A stretch of DNA of 64,000 bases, taken from positions 186,001 to 250,000 of the forward strand of contig JAJZQX010000003.1 in the NCBI GenBank assembly GCA_021806645.1, in the 5' to 3' direction. The notes under the pieces are model-generated. The model was not told the DNA's origin. It saw only the letters and a program-made list of their open reading frames with translations, and did not search any database. This document shows positions 9,009 through 18,620 of the stretch, one piece after another. Position numbers and translations under genes: made by a program. The stretch comes from Myxococcales bacterium. Its GTDB lineage: Bacteria > Myxococcota > Myxococcia > Myxococcales > Anaeromyxobacteraceae. Within the stretch, counting starts at the first letter, position 1. Every line of letters starts with the position of its first letter.

Positions 9009-10814
9009 TCATGCCCCACCCGCCGCCGGCGGCGCGTCGCCGGCCCGGCCCGGCGCCTTGCTCTTCTCGCCGCCGCGTGGACGAAGTCGCGGCACGATGA
9101 GGAGCGCCGCGCCATACAGCCCGAAGGAGACGAAGAGCGTCGCCGGCCGACCGCCCGGAAGGTCGTCGAAGAGGACCTTCACACCGGTCGCGACCAGCAC
9201 CGGGTAGGCGAGCCAGCCGGCTTCACGCCAGGCCTTCCGCCGGCCCGCCCAGGCGAGGAGGATCGTCCCACCCACCAGCACGACGGTGCGGACGGTGGCA
9301 ACCGCCCCGCGGCTCGCCCCGGCTCCCGGCCCTCCCGCGAGCGGTGGGACCAGCAGCCAGGCGAGCAGCCCGGCGGCACCGACCGCCGTCACGGCCACCA
9401 CCATGAGCTGAGGAAGGCTGGACGCCAGCGTGGAGCGGCCGTCCGCCGAGCCGCGCGAGCCGAGCCAGGCGCAGGCTCCCGCGGCGAGCCAGGCGACGGC
9501 GGTGGCGCCGACCGGTGCCGCCCAGGCCCGCTCCGCCGAGGCCACGATGGCGTCGAACGCGACCGAGAGCAGGCCGGTGACCACGGCCGCGCCGACGGCG
9601 TACCCCGCGGCGTGGGCGGCCATGGTCCGGCGGCCGAGCGGCCCGGCCAGCACCGCGGCTATCACGGCCAGCAGGCTCCAGGTGAGCCCGAGCCGGGCGC
9701 CATCGAGCAGGATGGTCGTCCCCGACGCCACCAGCAGCAAGGCCACCGCCGCGTAGAACGGGAAGTTGGCCCGGTCCTGTTCGCGTCTCCCGCGGAAGGC
9801 GAAGGCGACACCGTAAGCGGCCAGGCCGAGCACCGTCGCCGCGGCGCCGAATGCGACGGCGCTGGCGCTGCCCCCCGGGGTCCGTGCCGCCACGTAGGCG
9901 GCCCCGCCCAGCCCCGCCGCCACGCTGCCGACGGTCTGGACCACCTCGAACGGGACCACCGCCCGGTGCATGATCAACGTCCTGGTGGCGAAGCTGGCCT
10001 GGTAGGCCGCCAGCAGGACGACCTGCACCAGCATGGCCGTACCCGGCCCCTCCACCGCGCCGGGCAAGACGGCCCGCAGCGCCAGCCCCAGCACCGCCAG
10101 GTCGGCGATCACCGCGGCGGGCCAGCGGAGCCCATGCCAGTCGAGCACGTAAGCCAGCCAGACCGTCTCGAACCCGAGCAGGACGAACAGGAGCGTCCCG
10201 GGAACCATCCGACCGCCCAGCAGCATCAGGGCCATGGCGGTGAAGACGCTACCCACGGCCGCCATCCACGCCAGGGACTGCATGCGCCGTAGCGCGGCCA
10301 CGGCGAGGAGCGCGGTGGTGACCAGCGCCAGCGCCCCGGTGGCGGCGGCGGGACCGAGGAGCTTGAACTTCTCGGCCGACTCGAAGAGGAGCGGGTAGGC
10401 GATGACCAGCGCCGAGAAACCGTGGACGCCCGCGCTCAGCGACTGGCCGACCCGGGCGGCGCGGTCGGCCACCATGATCCAGATGGCCGCGTACGCGAAG
10501 CCGAGCGCCACGCCGAGCCAACCCGGCATCGCGCCAGAGTCGGTCATGGCCCGGAGCACGAAAGCGCCGGCCAGCACGAGGAGAGTCCGTCCCGCCAGGG
10601 AGAGGGCGGCACTGACCATGCCGAGGGCGGGGTCCGCCGCGGCCAGCTCCCGGCCGGCGGCGGCCGGTGGCGCGGCGCGCCCGGCTCGCCTGGCGCCGGA
10701 GATCGCGGCGGCGGGCCTCGCCGTCTCCAGCACGGCGAGCCGCTCGCCGAAGCGGGCCAGTTGCCCGGAGAGCGCCGCGACCTTCGACTCGAGTTCGGCC
10801 AACCGATCGGGCAC
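9009..10814 (-). CDS. polytopic DUF2339-like membrane protein
   Basis: A 601-residue integral membrane protein. Residues 1-35 (LAELESKVAALSGQLARFGERL) form a short coiled coil, followed by an Ala/Pro linker and then about 16-18 hydrophobic helices to a charged, Pro-rich C-terminus. This layout fits the DUF2339 family, whose function is unknown. The GTG at 10814 is chosen because GGAAGGA lies about 8 nt upstream and it begins exactly at the coiled coil (VPDRLAELE). Upstream codons in frame are Arg/Pro-rich without family character. It follows the AsmA gene on the same strand after 308 bp. Family assignment is by architecture only. Confidence 0.65.
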   Translation of the reverse strand: MPDRLAELESKVAALSGQLARFGERLAVLETARPAAAISGARRAGRAAPPAAAGRELAAADPALGMVSAALSLAGRTLLVLAGAFVLRAMTDSGAMPGWLGVALGFAYAAIWIMVADRAARVGQSLSAGVHGFSALVIAYPLLFESAEKFKLLGPAAATGALALVTTALLAVAALRRMQSLAWMAAVGSVFTAMALMLLGGRMVPGTLLFVLLGFETVWLAYVLDWHGLRWPAAVIADLAVLGLALRAVLPGAVEGPGTAMLVQVVLLAAYQASFATRTLIMHRAVVPFEVVQTVGSVAAGLGGAAYVAARTPGGSASAVAFGAAATVLGLAAYGVAFAFRGRREQDRANFPFYAAVALLLVASGTTILLDGARLGLTWSLLAVIAAVLAGPLGRRTMAAHAAGYAVGAAVVTGLLSVAFDAIVASAERAWAAPVGATAVAWLAAGACAWLGSRGSADGRSTLASSLPQLMVVAVTAVGAAGLLAWLLVPPLAGGPGAGASRGAVATVRTVVLVGGTILLAWAGRRKAWREAGWLAYPVLVATGVKVLFDDLPGGRPATLFVSFGLYGAALLIVPRLRPRGGEKSKAPGRAGDAPPAAGGA

Positions 10815-11122
10815 CAAGCTTCCTTCCGTGAGCCGGGACGTCCTTCGAGCGCGGAGCAGACCACACGCGGCAGGATGTCGCAGCATCGATCTTGCCCACC
10901 GTCGAATCGACGCAGCGCGGCGATCCACGGGCCATACGCCCGGAAACCGCCTGTTCACGGGGATTTCCATGCTGAGGTCGAGTGCGTCGGCTGGCGCACG
11001 ATTTCTCGGACCGCGCTCCCCGGGCGCGCGGCCGTTCTTGATCGGCGTCAACCCGGGCGCCGTCAACCCTCGGCCCATTCACCACGGGTGACGTCCGTCC
11101 GCTGGCGCGGAGCGGTAGATCG
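10815..11122. other. 308-bp intergenic stretch, nothing recognised
   Basis: The region between the AsmA-family gene and the DUF2339-like gene holds the Shine-Dalgarno of the latter near 10822-10828. I see no convincing promoter, terminator or RNA gene. In-frame translation of the upstream part gives an Arg-rich peptide without hydrophobic or family character. Confidence 0.5.
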
Positions 11123-13774
11123 TCAACCGCCGAAGAGCTTCTTCAGCGCCTTCTTGGCGTCCTGCTCCAGCTTCTTCCTGGCGGCGTCGGCCTCCTCCTT
11201 CGCCCGCCTCTTCGCGGCCTCCGCCTCGCCGGCCAGCTTCTCCTTGGCCCCCTCCGTGGTCGCCCCGAGCCCGAGCGCCTTCCCGAGCGCCTGGCCGCCG
11301 AGCGTGGCGGCGAGCGACTTCGCGGCCGGCCCCACGTCGAGCCCGGCGAGGCGTGGGCCCCATGCCTTTCCCTTCAGCGTGAAGGTGAAGGGCAGCGGGG
11401 CCTGGGGCCTGGCCCTCCCACCGGTGAGTTCCGCGACGGTCCCAGGGAGGAGCGCGAGCGTGACCGGCATGTCCAGCTCACCGTCGAACGCCACCGACCC
11501 GCGCACCGTCGCGCCAGCGTCGCGATCCTCGATCTCGAGCGGCTTCTGGAGCAGCGCCCTGCCCCCCTGGATGCGGAGCGAGAACGGCACCACCTTGCCG
11601 AGCGTGGTCCGCCCTCCCCTGGAGGCCTTTCGCGCCAGCGAGGGGAGCGCCTTCGCCATCGGCTCGGAGATCCCGGCGACGATGTCCTTGCCGTGGAAGA
11701 CCCCGTCGAGGAGCTTCCCCTCGACGGTCCCGTCGAGCGCCTGCAGGATCGCGTCGGTGGTCTCGCCCTTCCCGGCCAGCCGGACGTCGGCGTCCAGCCG
11801 GCCGCTGAGCACCTTCTTGTCGGTCCAGGTGGCGATCGCGCTGCCGACCCGAACCCCCTCGGCGCGCGCGTTCACCCTGAAGGGACGCTCGGGCGGCCCG
11901 AGGCGCGCCTGCGTTCCGGCCAGGCTCACGGTGCCGCCCCAGATCTCCAGGCGCCCCTCCTCGAAGGTGACCTCGTCCTCCTTCACCAGCACCGTGGCGC
12001 GCAGGTCCCTCACCTTCTGCCTTCTCGCCGTCGCCTCGCCGACGCGGAGCGAGCACCGGCCCGACAGCCCCTGGTAGGGCGAGCCGGCGCGCGGCGCCGT
12101 GACCGGAGCGGTCCTCGCGGGCGCCGCCCCGGACGACGGGACCGCCGCGCCCGCCGGTGGCGACGCCAGCAGCAGCCTGTCGGCGTCGAACCGGTCGATC
12201 GCCGCGGCCAGGTCGAAGCGCGTGGTCCTTGGCGCCAGCTCGACCTTCCCGTGCGCCTCCAGCTTCATGTCGAGGAGCGCCACGGTGAAGGAATCGACCT
12301 GCAGCGTCTGCCCTTCGCCCGCCACCCGGCGGGTGCCCGCGGCGGCCAGCGTGAAGCGGTCGCCCGCCTTCTTGGCGAGCGTTCCCCCAGGACGAAGGTC
12401 GAGCCCGGTCAGGTCGCCGTCGAAGTCGAAGCCGAGCATACCGCCGGCACCGCCACGGACGTGGGCGGTGAACGAGGCCCTGCCACCCGCCGCCTTCTCG
12501 ACCTGCTTCGCGAAGGAGATCCGCGCCGGCGTCAGGTCGACGCGGAGCTCGATGACCGGACGCGCCGCCGTCCCCGCCGCCCCGAGCGAGACGGCGATGG
12601 GACCGGCGATGGTCCCACCCAGGAGCTTCGGGAGCGGCGGGTAGTAGGGCGCCAGCGCCGCCAGGTCCAGGTGGCGCGACACGATCCGCAGCCCCTCGAC
12701 GGCCGGGCGGTCCGAGAGCAGGCCGGTCACCTTGCCCTTGCCCTCCAGCACCGCCGGGCCGAAGGCGAGCAGCAGCCTGGTGATGGAGAGGTCCCCCTTC
12801 AGCGTGTCGGCGGTGAGGTCGGCGTCGAGCGTGACGTCTAGCGCCTTGCCACCCTCCTGGCCGGCGAAGCGGAGCCCGGTGGCGGCGAAGCCGCCGTGGA
12901 CCGTGGTGGAGCCGGCGCCACCCGGGACGGCCGAGCCGAGCACGACGTCGAGGTCGGCCGTGAAGTGCCCGCCCTGGAACCCCGACCCGCGCGGCGCGAA
13001 GGCGGCGAGCGGCGTGAGATCCACCGGCGCCACCTTGAGCGTCAGCCGATCCGGCTCCGGGACGAGGCTCGCCGGAAGTGGCGGCGAGTGGAGCCTCAGC
13101 TCGAGGTTCTGCGTCGTCGAGAGCAAGCCGGCCCGGAGCGTGAGGTCGAGCGGCGCGCCGGCGGCCAGCCCATCCACCACCAGGTCGAGCTGGTCCACGA
13201 AGAGTTCCCGGCCACCCGCGGTCTCGTCCACGAAGGCGATCCGCGCGCCCAGCACGGCCGCATGCTCGACCCGGAGCATCGAGAGGTCGGCCGTCCGCTC
13301 CCCCTCCCCGGCCGCGGCGGAAGGCCGGCCGGACGGCCCACCCCTGGCCATCGCGTCGGCCAGCCGCTGGATGTTGGTGGAGCCGTCCACGAGCCGGACC
13401 ACGGCGACCCGCAGCCCTCGCAGCTCGACGCCGCTCACACGGACGTCCGTGCCTCCGGAGCGGAGCGCGCGGAGGAGTTCCAGCTTCACCTCGGCCCGAT
13501 CGAGTTCGAGGAGCGGCCGCGGCTCACCGGCGGCGGCGCCGATTCGCACCCCTTCGACGCGGACGCCAAGCCCGCCGAGGATGGTGGTCTTCACCGCGCC
13601 GACCTCGACGGGCCGCCGCCAGGTGACCGCGAGGTGGGCCGCCTCGTCGCGCGCGGCGGAGGTCAGGAAGCGATCGAGCGTGAAGGCCGCGACGACTCCG
13701 ATCAGGACCAGGAAGAGGAGGACGGCGGCGAGGAGCTTCGGCCAGCGGCGGGGTCCTGCGTTCGGCTCGGTCAT
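11123..13774 (-). CDS. AsmA-family inner-membrane-anchored periplasmic protein
   Basis: An 883-residue protein with one N-terminal membrane helix (about residues 12-33) and a long periplasmic part rich in beta-strand patterns such as VEVGAVKTTILGGLGVRVEGVRIG and VSGVELRGLRVAVVRLVDGSTNIQRL. The second is diagnostic for AsmA-like proteins, which as a group form lipid-transfer grooves between inner and outer membranes. A Pro/Ala linker near residue 560 separates two such regions. The last 60 residues are a Lys/Glu/Ala-rich helix (AKRRAKEEADAARKKLEQ) ending LFGG, an uncommon tail. The start has no Shine-Dalgarno; TACAGT lies 10 nt upstream and may be the -10 of a leaderless transcript. The specific lipid is unknown. 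Confidence 0.8.
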   Translation of the reverse strand: MTEPNAGPRRWPKLLAAVLLFLVLIGVVAAFTLDRFLTSAARDEAAHLAVTWRRPVEVGAVKTTILGGLGVRVEGVRIGAAAGEPRPLLELDRAEVKLELLRALRSGGTDVRVSGVELRGLRVAVVRLVDGSTNIQRLADAMARGGPSGRPSAAAGEGERTADLSMLRVEHAAVLGARIAFVDETAGGRELFVDQLDLVVDGLAAGAPLDLTLRAGLLSTTQNLELRLHSPPLPASLVPEPDRLTLKVAPVDLTPLAAFAPRGSGFQGGHFTADLDVVLGSAVPGGAGSTTVHGGFAATGLRFAGQEGGKALDVTLDADLTADTLKGDLSITRLLLAFGPAVLEGKGKVTGLLSDRPAVEGLRIVSRHLDLAALAPYYPPLPKLLGGTIAGPIAVSLGAAGTAARPVIELRVDLTPARISFAKQVEKAAGGRASFTAHVRGGAGGMLGFDFDGDLTGLDLRPGGTLAKKAGDRFTLAAAGTRRVAGEGQTLQVDSFTVALLDMKLEAHGKVELAPRTTRFDLAAAIDRFDADRLLLASPPAGAAVPSSGAAPARTAPVTAPRAGSPYQGLSGRCSLRVGEATARRQKVRDLRATVLVKEDEVTFEEGRLEIWGGTVSLAGTQARLGPPERPFRVNARAEGVRVGSAIATWTDKKVLSGRLDADVRLAGKGETTDAILQALDGTVEGKLLDGVFHGKDIVAGISEPMAKALPSLARKASRGGRTTLGKVVPFSLRIQGGRALLQKPLEIEDRDAGATVRGSVAFDGELDMPVTLALLPGTVAELTGGRARPQAPLPFTFTLKGKAWGPRLAGLDVGPAAKSLAATLGGQALGKALGLGATTEGAKEKLAGEAEAAKRRAKEEADAARKKLEQDAKKALKKLFGG

Positions 13775-13874
13775 GGCGGGGAGGACTGTACCCGGTGGCC
13801 GGGCCGAGCGACGGAGGGGCCCCGATCTCCCGGGGGGCGTGGCGAGGCCACCGTGGCGCCGTTAGACGTGAGCG

Positions 13875-14519
13875 ATGGCCCTCCCCTCCGTCCGACCCGG
13901 CCCCGACGGCGCCTGGCGCTGCGGCTGGTGCCTCGGTTCGCCCGGCTACGTCGCCTACCATGACGACGAGTGGGGCCGGCCGGTGGTGGACGACACGCGC
14001 CTCCTCGAGAAGCTCTGCCTCGAGGGGTTCCAGGCCGGTCTCTCCTGGCTCACCGTCCTTCGCAAGCGCGAGGCCTTCCGCCGCGCCTTCGCCGGCTTCG
14101 ACCGCGAGCGGCTGGCACGCTTCGGCGCGCCCGACGTCGCCCGGCTGCTCGTCGATGCCGGCATCGTCAGGCACCGTGGCAAGATCGAGGCGGCCATCGC
14201 CAACGCCCGGGCCGCCTGCGCGGTCGCCGAGCGGGAGGGCTCGCTGGCGGCGCTGGTCTGGCGCTTCGAGCCGGACCCTTCGGCTCGGCCGCGCCGGTTG
14301 ACAGGCCCGGTGCTGGCCCGGCTCACCGAGACCCCGGAGTCGGCCGCGCTCTCGAAGGAGCTGAAGCGGTGGGGCTTCCGCTTCCTGGGCCCGACCACCG
14401 CCTACGCCTTCATGCAGGCCATGGGGCTGGTGAACGATCACCTCGAGGGTTGCCACGTCCGGGGCGCGGTGGAACGGGCCCGGTGTGCGCCGCGCCGGGT
14501 CCCCGTGACCACGCGGTGA
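13875..14519 (+). CDS. tag: DNA-3-methyladenine glycosylase I
   Basis: A 214-residue Tag-family base-excision glycosylase that removes 3-methyladenine from alkylated DNA. Family signatures: the zinc-binding CGWC near the N-terminus, YHDDEWGRPV, the helix segment GFQAGLSWLTVLRKREAFR, AIVR-type loop DAGIVRHRGKI, and LVNDHLEGCH with the C-terminal zinc ligands. In the common motif FFGWLTVLRKR the first Gly is preserved here as AGLSWLTV. The start has no Shine-Dalgarno, but TAGACG lies 6 nt upstream. It is transcribed divergently from the AsmA gene over 100 bp. The last about 15 residues are Arg-rich and variable. Function is assigned with high confidence. Confidence 0.93.
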   Translation: MALPSVRPGPDGAWRCGWCLGSPGYVAYHDDEWGRPVVDDTRLLEKLCLEGFQAGLSWLTVLRKREAFRRAFAGFDRERLARFGAPDVARLLVDAGIVRHRGKIEAAIANARAACAVAEREGSLAALVWRFEPDPSARPRRLTGPVLARLTETPESAALSKELKRWGFRFLGPTTAYAFMQAMGLVNDHLEGCHVRGAVERARCAPRRVPVTTR

Positions 14520-14597
14520 CCCGCGCGCCTTAGTGTGGCTTCAAGGACAGTCGAGCCCTGGCCCACTCCGGGCGAGGCGGCCGCCCCTGGAGCCGCC

Positions 14598-15737
14598 ATG
14601 CCGACCGACCAGGTCAGGGTCACCTTCCAGCCAGCCGGCCCGTTCCACGCCGACGTGAAGGCTCGTGTCGACACCTACTTCCGGGAGGCCGGCCGGTCGC
14701 CGCGCGGAGGCTGGCGGCTCGGCCTCAAGGCCGCGGTCATCTTCGCCTGGTTCGCCGCCTCCTATGGCCTCTTGCTCCTCGGCCACCCCTCCGGCTGGCA
14801 GGCGTCCTTGCTGGCCGTCTCGCTCGGCCTGGCATGGGCGGGGCTCGGCTTCGACGTCATGCACGACGCCAACCACGGCAGCTCCGCGGCGCGCCCTGCC
14901 TGGAACAGGGCGCTGGCCTTCTCAGCCGACCTGATCGGCGCCTCGGGCGCCCTCTGGCGCCAGAAGCACAACGTGCTGCACCACACCTACACCAACGTGG
15001 TCGGCGTCGACGCCGACCTCGACTCGGGATCGCTGCTCCGGCTGGCACCGAGCCAGCCACGCCGGCGCGGTCACCGCTGGCAGCACCTCTACGCCTGGCT
15101 CCTCTACGCGGTCTTCCCGCTGCGCTGGTTCTTCTTCGACGACTTCCGCGAGCTGAGCGCCGGCCGGATCGGCGAGCAGCGCTTCCAGCGTCCGCGCGGC
15201 TGGGACCTGGTCGCGCTCCTCATCGGGAAGGCGCTCTTCGTCGGCTGGGCAGTGGTGATCCCCGTGCTGCTCCACCCGACCTGGTGGCTGGTTCCGTTCG
15301 GGCTGCTCACCATCGGCACGCTCGGGGTGACTCTGGCCACCGTCTTCCAGCTCGCTCATGCGGTCGGCGAGGCCGCGTTCATCGAGCCGTCCGGCGCGAG
15401 GCTCCCCACCGACTGGGCCACCCACCAGGTCACCACCACGGTGGACTTCGCCCGCGGCAACGGGCTGCTCGGCTGGTACCTGGGCGGGCTCAACTTCCAG
15501 GTGGTCCACCACCTCTTCCCGAGGGTGAGCCACGTGCACTACCGGGCCCTGGCGCCGATCGTGGAGGCGGCCTGCCGGGACCACGGCGTCCCCTACCGGG
15601 CCTGGCCCGGCCTCGGCGCCGCCCTGGAGGCCAACGTCAGGTGGCTCAGGCAGATGGGGCGTCCGACCGGACCGTGGCAGGTGGCGCCGGTCGGGCCGCG
15701 GCGCCTCTCCGGCGCCCCGCGGAGCAGCACGGGCTGA
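14598..15737 (+). CDS. membrane fatty acid desaturase (three-His-box family)
   Basis: A 379-residue di-iron acyl desaturase. The three histidine boxes are HDANH (residues 89-93), HNVLHH (124-129) and QVVHH (His304-305), set between hydrophobic hairpins as in linoleoyl-CoA/acyl-lipid desaturases. Those enzymes use O2 and reduced cytochrome b5 or ferredoxin; no electron-donor domain is fused here. The ATG at 14598 (MPTDQVRVTF) has GGAG upstream and matches the usual N-terminus; an in-frame ATG at 14535 would add a Pro/Ala extension. Its stop is 2 nt from the stop of the FAD oxidoreductase of the type III PKS operon, so the two units converge and read-through is likely. It could act on general membrane lipids or on the operon's lipid product; position specificity is not predictable. 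Confidence 0.9.
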   Translation: MPTDQVRVTFQPAGPFHADVKARVDTYFREAGRSPRGGWRLGLKAAVIFAWFAASYGLLLLGHPSGWQASLLAVSLGLAWAGLGFDVMHDANHGSSAARPAWNRALAFSADLIGASGALWRQKHNVLHHTYTNVVGVDADLDSGSLLRLAPSQPRRRGHRWQHLYAWLLYAVFPLRWFFFDDFRELSAGRIGEQRFQRPRGWDLVALLIGKALFVGWAVVIPVLLHPTWWLVPFGLLTIGTLGVTLATVFQLAHAVGEAAFIEPSGARLPTDWATHQVTTTVDFARGNGLLGWYLGGLNFQVVHHLFPRVSHVHYRALAPIVEAACRDHGVPYRAWPGLGAALEANVRWLRQMGRPTGPWQVAPVGPRRLSGAPRSSTG

Positions 15738-15738
15738 G

Positions 15739-16830
15739 TCAGCCGAGCGCGAACGCCACCAGCCGCTGGAGCAGGCGTGGCCGCCCGGCCGCCAGGGAGA
15801 GGATCCCGCGCCGCAGGGCCGGTCGCCGTGCCAGGCCGAGCAGGATCGACGTCCAGGCCGCCGCGCGAAGCTGGCGCCGGTGCCAGGCCCGCTCCCACCC
15901 GAGCAGCGCGCCACGGGAGCCCCCCGCGGAGACGGCCTCCGGGAGGAGCTCGGCGAGGTCGAGGGCGCCGGCGAGCGCGATCGACACGCCCTCGCCGGAG
16001 AGGGCGTCGACCGAGCCGGCCGCGTCTCCGAGCAGCACCAGCCGATCGAGCACCCGGGCCGTCGAGGCGCGGACCAGCGGGCCCGCGCCACGATCGTCGG
16101 AGGCCGCCGCGGCGCCGCCGAGCCGTGCGGCCAGCGCCGGGAAGCGCGCCAGCTGCGCCTCCCAGCCTCCCGGCACCTCCCGCTCGAAGAGGAAGGCCAC
16201 GCCGACGCGCCCGGTACCGGTCGGCGTCAGGTAGGCCTCCACCCCATCGCCGAGGTGGACCTCGACCGCGCTGCTCCACGGGGCGATGGCCAGGTGGCGG
16301 CGCACGCCGAAGCGCGGGCGGCGTGGCAGCGGCGCATCCAGCCCCTCGCGCCAGCGGATCCGCGAGCCCCGCCCGTCCGCTGCGACCAGGACCCGGCCCC
16401 GCACCGGCCCCGCGCCGGTCAGCACCTCGACCGCCTCGACACCGCGACGATGCCCGGTCGCCTCGGCCCCGTGAAACGAAGCGCCGGCCCGGCGAGCCGC
16501 CTCGAGGAGCGCCGCCGAGAGCGCCGTGCGCCGGACCCCGAGGCCGCCCGGCGCCGGCAGCCGCACCTCCACCGAAGGCCCGGCCGCGTCGACCCACCGG
16601 AGCGCGCCGATGGCCGTGGCCTCGGCTGCGACGAGCCCGGCGCGCGCGCCGAGCCGGTCGAGGGCGCGGACCCCGGCCGGGAGGAGCCCCTCGCCACAGG
16701 GCTGGTCGACGGGAAAGGGACGACCCTCCACCACCAGGACGTCGAGGCCGCTCCGCGCCGCCGCCGCGGCGACGGCGAGACCGGCCGGCCCGCCACCCAC
16801 CACCACCACGTCATGGAGGCGCGCGCTCAA
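15739..16830 (-). CDS. FAD-dependent monooxygenase/hydroxylase of the type III PKS operon
   Basis: A 363-residue flavoprotein of the p-hydroxybenzoate hydroxylase/geranylgeranyl reductase superfamily. GGGPAGLAVAAAAARSG near the N-terminus is the Rossmann FAD site, PCGEGLLPAG resembles the conserved loop of these reductases, and GDAAGSVDALSGEGVSIAL binds the FAD ribityl chain. The start is a TTG at 16830, which overlaps the acyl-AMP ligase stop (TTGA) and has GGGAG 5 nt upstream. The nearby ATG is in another frame. Position in the operon parallels SrsC of Streptomyces, which hydroxylates alkylresorcinols toward quinones. By analogy it oxidises the aromatic or pyrone product of the PKS, but the sequence alone would also fit a lipid-chain reductase. 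Confidence 0.8.
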   Translation of the reverse strand: MSARLHDVVVVGGGPAGLAVAAAAARSGLDVLVVEGRPFPVDQPCGEGLLPAGVRALDRLGARAGLVAAEATAIGALRWVDAAGPSVEVRLPAPGGLGVRRTALSAALLEAARRAGASFHGAEATGHRRGVEAVEVLTGAGPVRGRVLVAADGRGSRIRWREGLDAPLPRRPRFGVRRHLAIAPWSSAVEVHLGDGVEAYLTPTGTGRVGVAFLFEREVPGGWEAQLARFPALAARLGGAAAASDDRGAGPLVRASTARVLDRLVLLGDAAGSVDALSGEGVSIALAGALDLAELLPEAVSAGGSRGALLGWERAWHRRQLRAAAWTSILLGLARRPALRRGILSLAAGRPRLLQRLVAFALG

Positions 16831-18620
16831 CGGCGCTCCCGGCGCAGCCGCGACAGCACGCCGGCCAGCTGGGAGCGGGCGGCCCAGGCCATGAGCTGGA
16901 GCGGTCCGGCCGGGGCCGGCGCCGACAGGGTGCCGGCCAGCTGGCGTCGCAGCGCCTCCCTCCGACGAAGCTTGCCGGAGCTGGTCCGCGGGAGCGTACC
17001 CGGCGACAGCAAGCGGACCTCGCCGGGCGCGACCCCGGTCCGCTCGCGCACCGCCAGGGTGGCGCGGGCGGCGAGCGCCTGGTCGTCGATCCGGCCACCC
17101 TTCACGACCTCGGCCAGGACCAGCAGGGTCTCGTGGCCGGTCTCGGCCGGCTGGTAACCGACCGCCACCGCGCAACCAGGCCGCAGCCCCGGTATCCCGG
17201 TCAGCGCCGCCTCGAACTCCTCGGGGGCGTGGTTGGACCCGCGGATGATGACCACGTCCTTGGCCCGCCCATGGACGTGGAGCTCGCCGCCGCGAGCGAA
17301 GCCCAGGTCGCCGGTGTCGAGCCACCCCTCGACCAGCGCTCGCGAGGTGGCCTCGGAATCGCCGAGGACCTCGCGGAGCAGCGACGGGCCACGCACCCAG
17401 ATCCGGCCGAGCCGATCCTCGTGGAGCAGCGCCCCGTCCTCCCCCCGCACCTCGACCTCGAAGCCGGGGAGCGGAACGCCGACGCTCGCCACCTCGCGAG
17501 TCCCCGGGACCACCAGGCCGTCACGCGCCAGGCGCACACCGTCGACCCGCAGCCCCTCCAGCCGGCCGCCGATCGGCGCGAAGGTCACCGCCAGGGCCGC
17601 CTCGGAGAGGCCGTAGACCGGCCGGAGGGCGCGGCCGTCGAAGCGGCTGGGGGCGAGCCTCGCCGAGAACCTCCGCATCGCCTCGCCGGAGACCGGCTCG
17701 GCCCCGTCGAGCGCCAGGCGCCAGGAGGAGAGATCGACGCCGGCCAGGTCGGCGTCGCCGACGCGGTCGGCCACGTAGGCGTAGGCGAAGCTCGGCGCTG
17801 GCGAGATGGTCCCGCGGTGGCGGCCCACGGCGCGCGGCCAGAGCGCGGGACGGGCCAGGAAGTGCTCCGGCGCGATGAGCACCAGCGGCCCCGGGTAGCT
17901 CATGGCCCCGAGCAGCCCGCCGATGAGCCCCATGTCGTGATAGAGCGGCAGCCACGACACCAGCACGTCCGACGCCGTCGGCTCGACGAGGACGGTGAGC
18001 GCGTCGACCTGCGCCTGGAGCGCGCCGTGGGTGAGCGCCACCGGCTTGGGCGCCACCGTCGAGCCCGAGGAGAACTGCACCAGCCCGAGGTCGCCGGGCG
18101 CCGCCTCGGGTCGGGGCCGGCCGGACGTGCCATCGAGCAGCATCGCGGCATCGCGCGCACCGAGAGGGGGCCTGGCCATGGCCACCGCCTCGCCGAGGAG
18201 CCGCCGGGTCCCTCCGCCGGCGACGACCAGCGCGGCGCCCGAGCAGCGGATCATCCGCGCCGTCCCCTCGATGTACTCCTCGCGCCGTCCGAGCCGGACC
18301 GGCGGGTAGAGCGGCACCGGCACCGCGCCGGCCCACCAGGCCCCGAAGAAGGCGTCGAGGAAGGCCGCCTCGGTCCTGAGGACGATGGCGACCCGATCGC
18401 CAGGACAGACGCCCCAGGCCGCATAGGTCGCGGCGGCTCTCGCGGCCCGGGCCACGACCTCCCGCCACGGGTGGTGCGTCTCCCGCTCGGCCAGATCGAC
18501 GAAGGTGACGCCGCTGGGGTGAGCGGCCGCGCCGGCGAGGGCGTGAACGAGCGTGGGGTGGCGCGGGAGCGGCGACGGGGGTCCCCGCAGCCGGGCCAGT
18601 GGCGTGCCGCGACCGCTCAT
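16827..18620 (-). CDS. fatty acyl-AMP ligase (FAAL-type adenylation enzyme)
   Basis: A 597-residue acyl-adenylating enzyme. Visible core motifs are FSSGSTVAPK (ATP loop, a variant of TSGSTGxPKG), WLPLYHDMGLIGG, SPAPSFAYAYV, YGLSEAALAVTF, LDTGDLGF, and GRAKDVVIIRGSNHAPEEFE, with PRTSSGKLRR carrying the C-terminal lysine. YPPVRLGRREEYIEGTARMI and the SPAPSFAY helix are typical of FAALs, which transfer acyl-AMP to the arm of an ACP instead of CoA. The carrier gene directly upstream overlaps it (ATGA), strongly suggesting that this pair activates a fatty acid and loads it onto the ACP. FAAL rather than CoA ligase is an inference from motif style and neighbours. Confidence 0.87.
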   Translation of the reverse strand: MSGRGTPLARLRGPPSPLPRHPTLVHALAGAAAHPSGVTFVDLAERETHHPWREVVARAARAAATYAAWGVCPGDRVAIVLRTEAAFLDAFFGAWWAGAVPVPLYPPVRLGRREEYIEGTARMIRCSGAALVVAGGGTRRLLGEAVAMARPPLGARDAAMLLDGTSGRPRPEAAPGDLGLVQFSSGSTVAPKPVALTHGALQAQVDALTVLVEPTASDVLVSWLPLYHDMGLIGGLLGAMSYPGPLVLIAPEHFLARPALWPRAVGRHRGTISPAPSFAYAYVADRVGDADLAGVDLSSWRLALDGAEPVSGEAMRRFSARLAPSRFDGRALRPVYGLSEAALAVTFAPIGGRLEGLRVDGVRLARDGLVVPGTREVASVGVPLPGFEVEVRGEDGALLHEDRLGRIWVRGPSLLREVLGDSEATSRALVEGWLDTGDLGFARGGELHVHGRAKDVVIIRGSNHAPEEFEAALTGIPGLRPGCAVAVGYQPAETGHETLLVLAEVVKGGRIDDQALAARATLAVRERTGVAPGEVRLLSPGTLPRTSSGKLRRREALRRQLAGTLSAPAPAGPLQLMAWAARSQLAGVLSRLRRERR

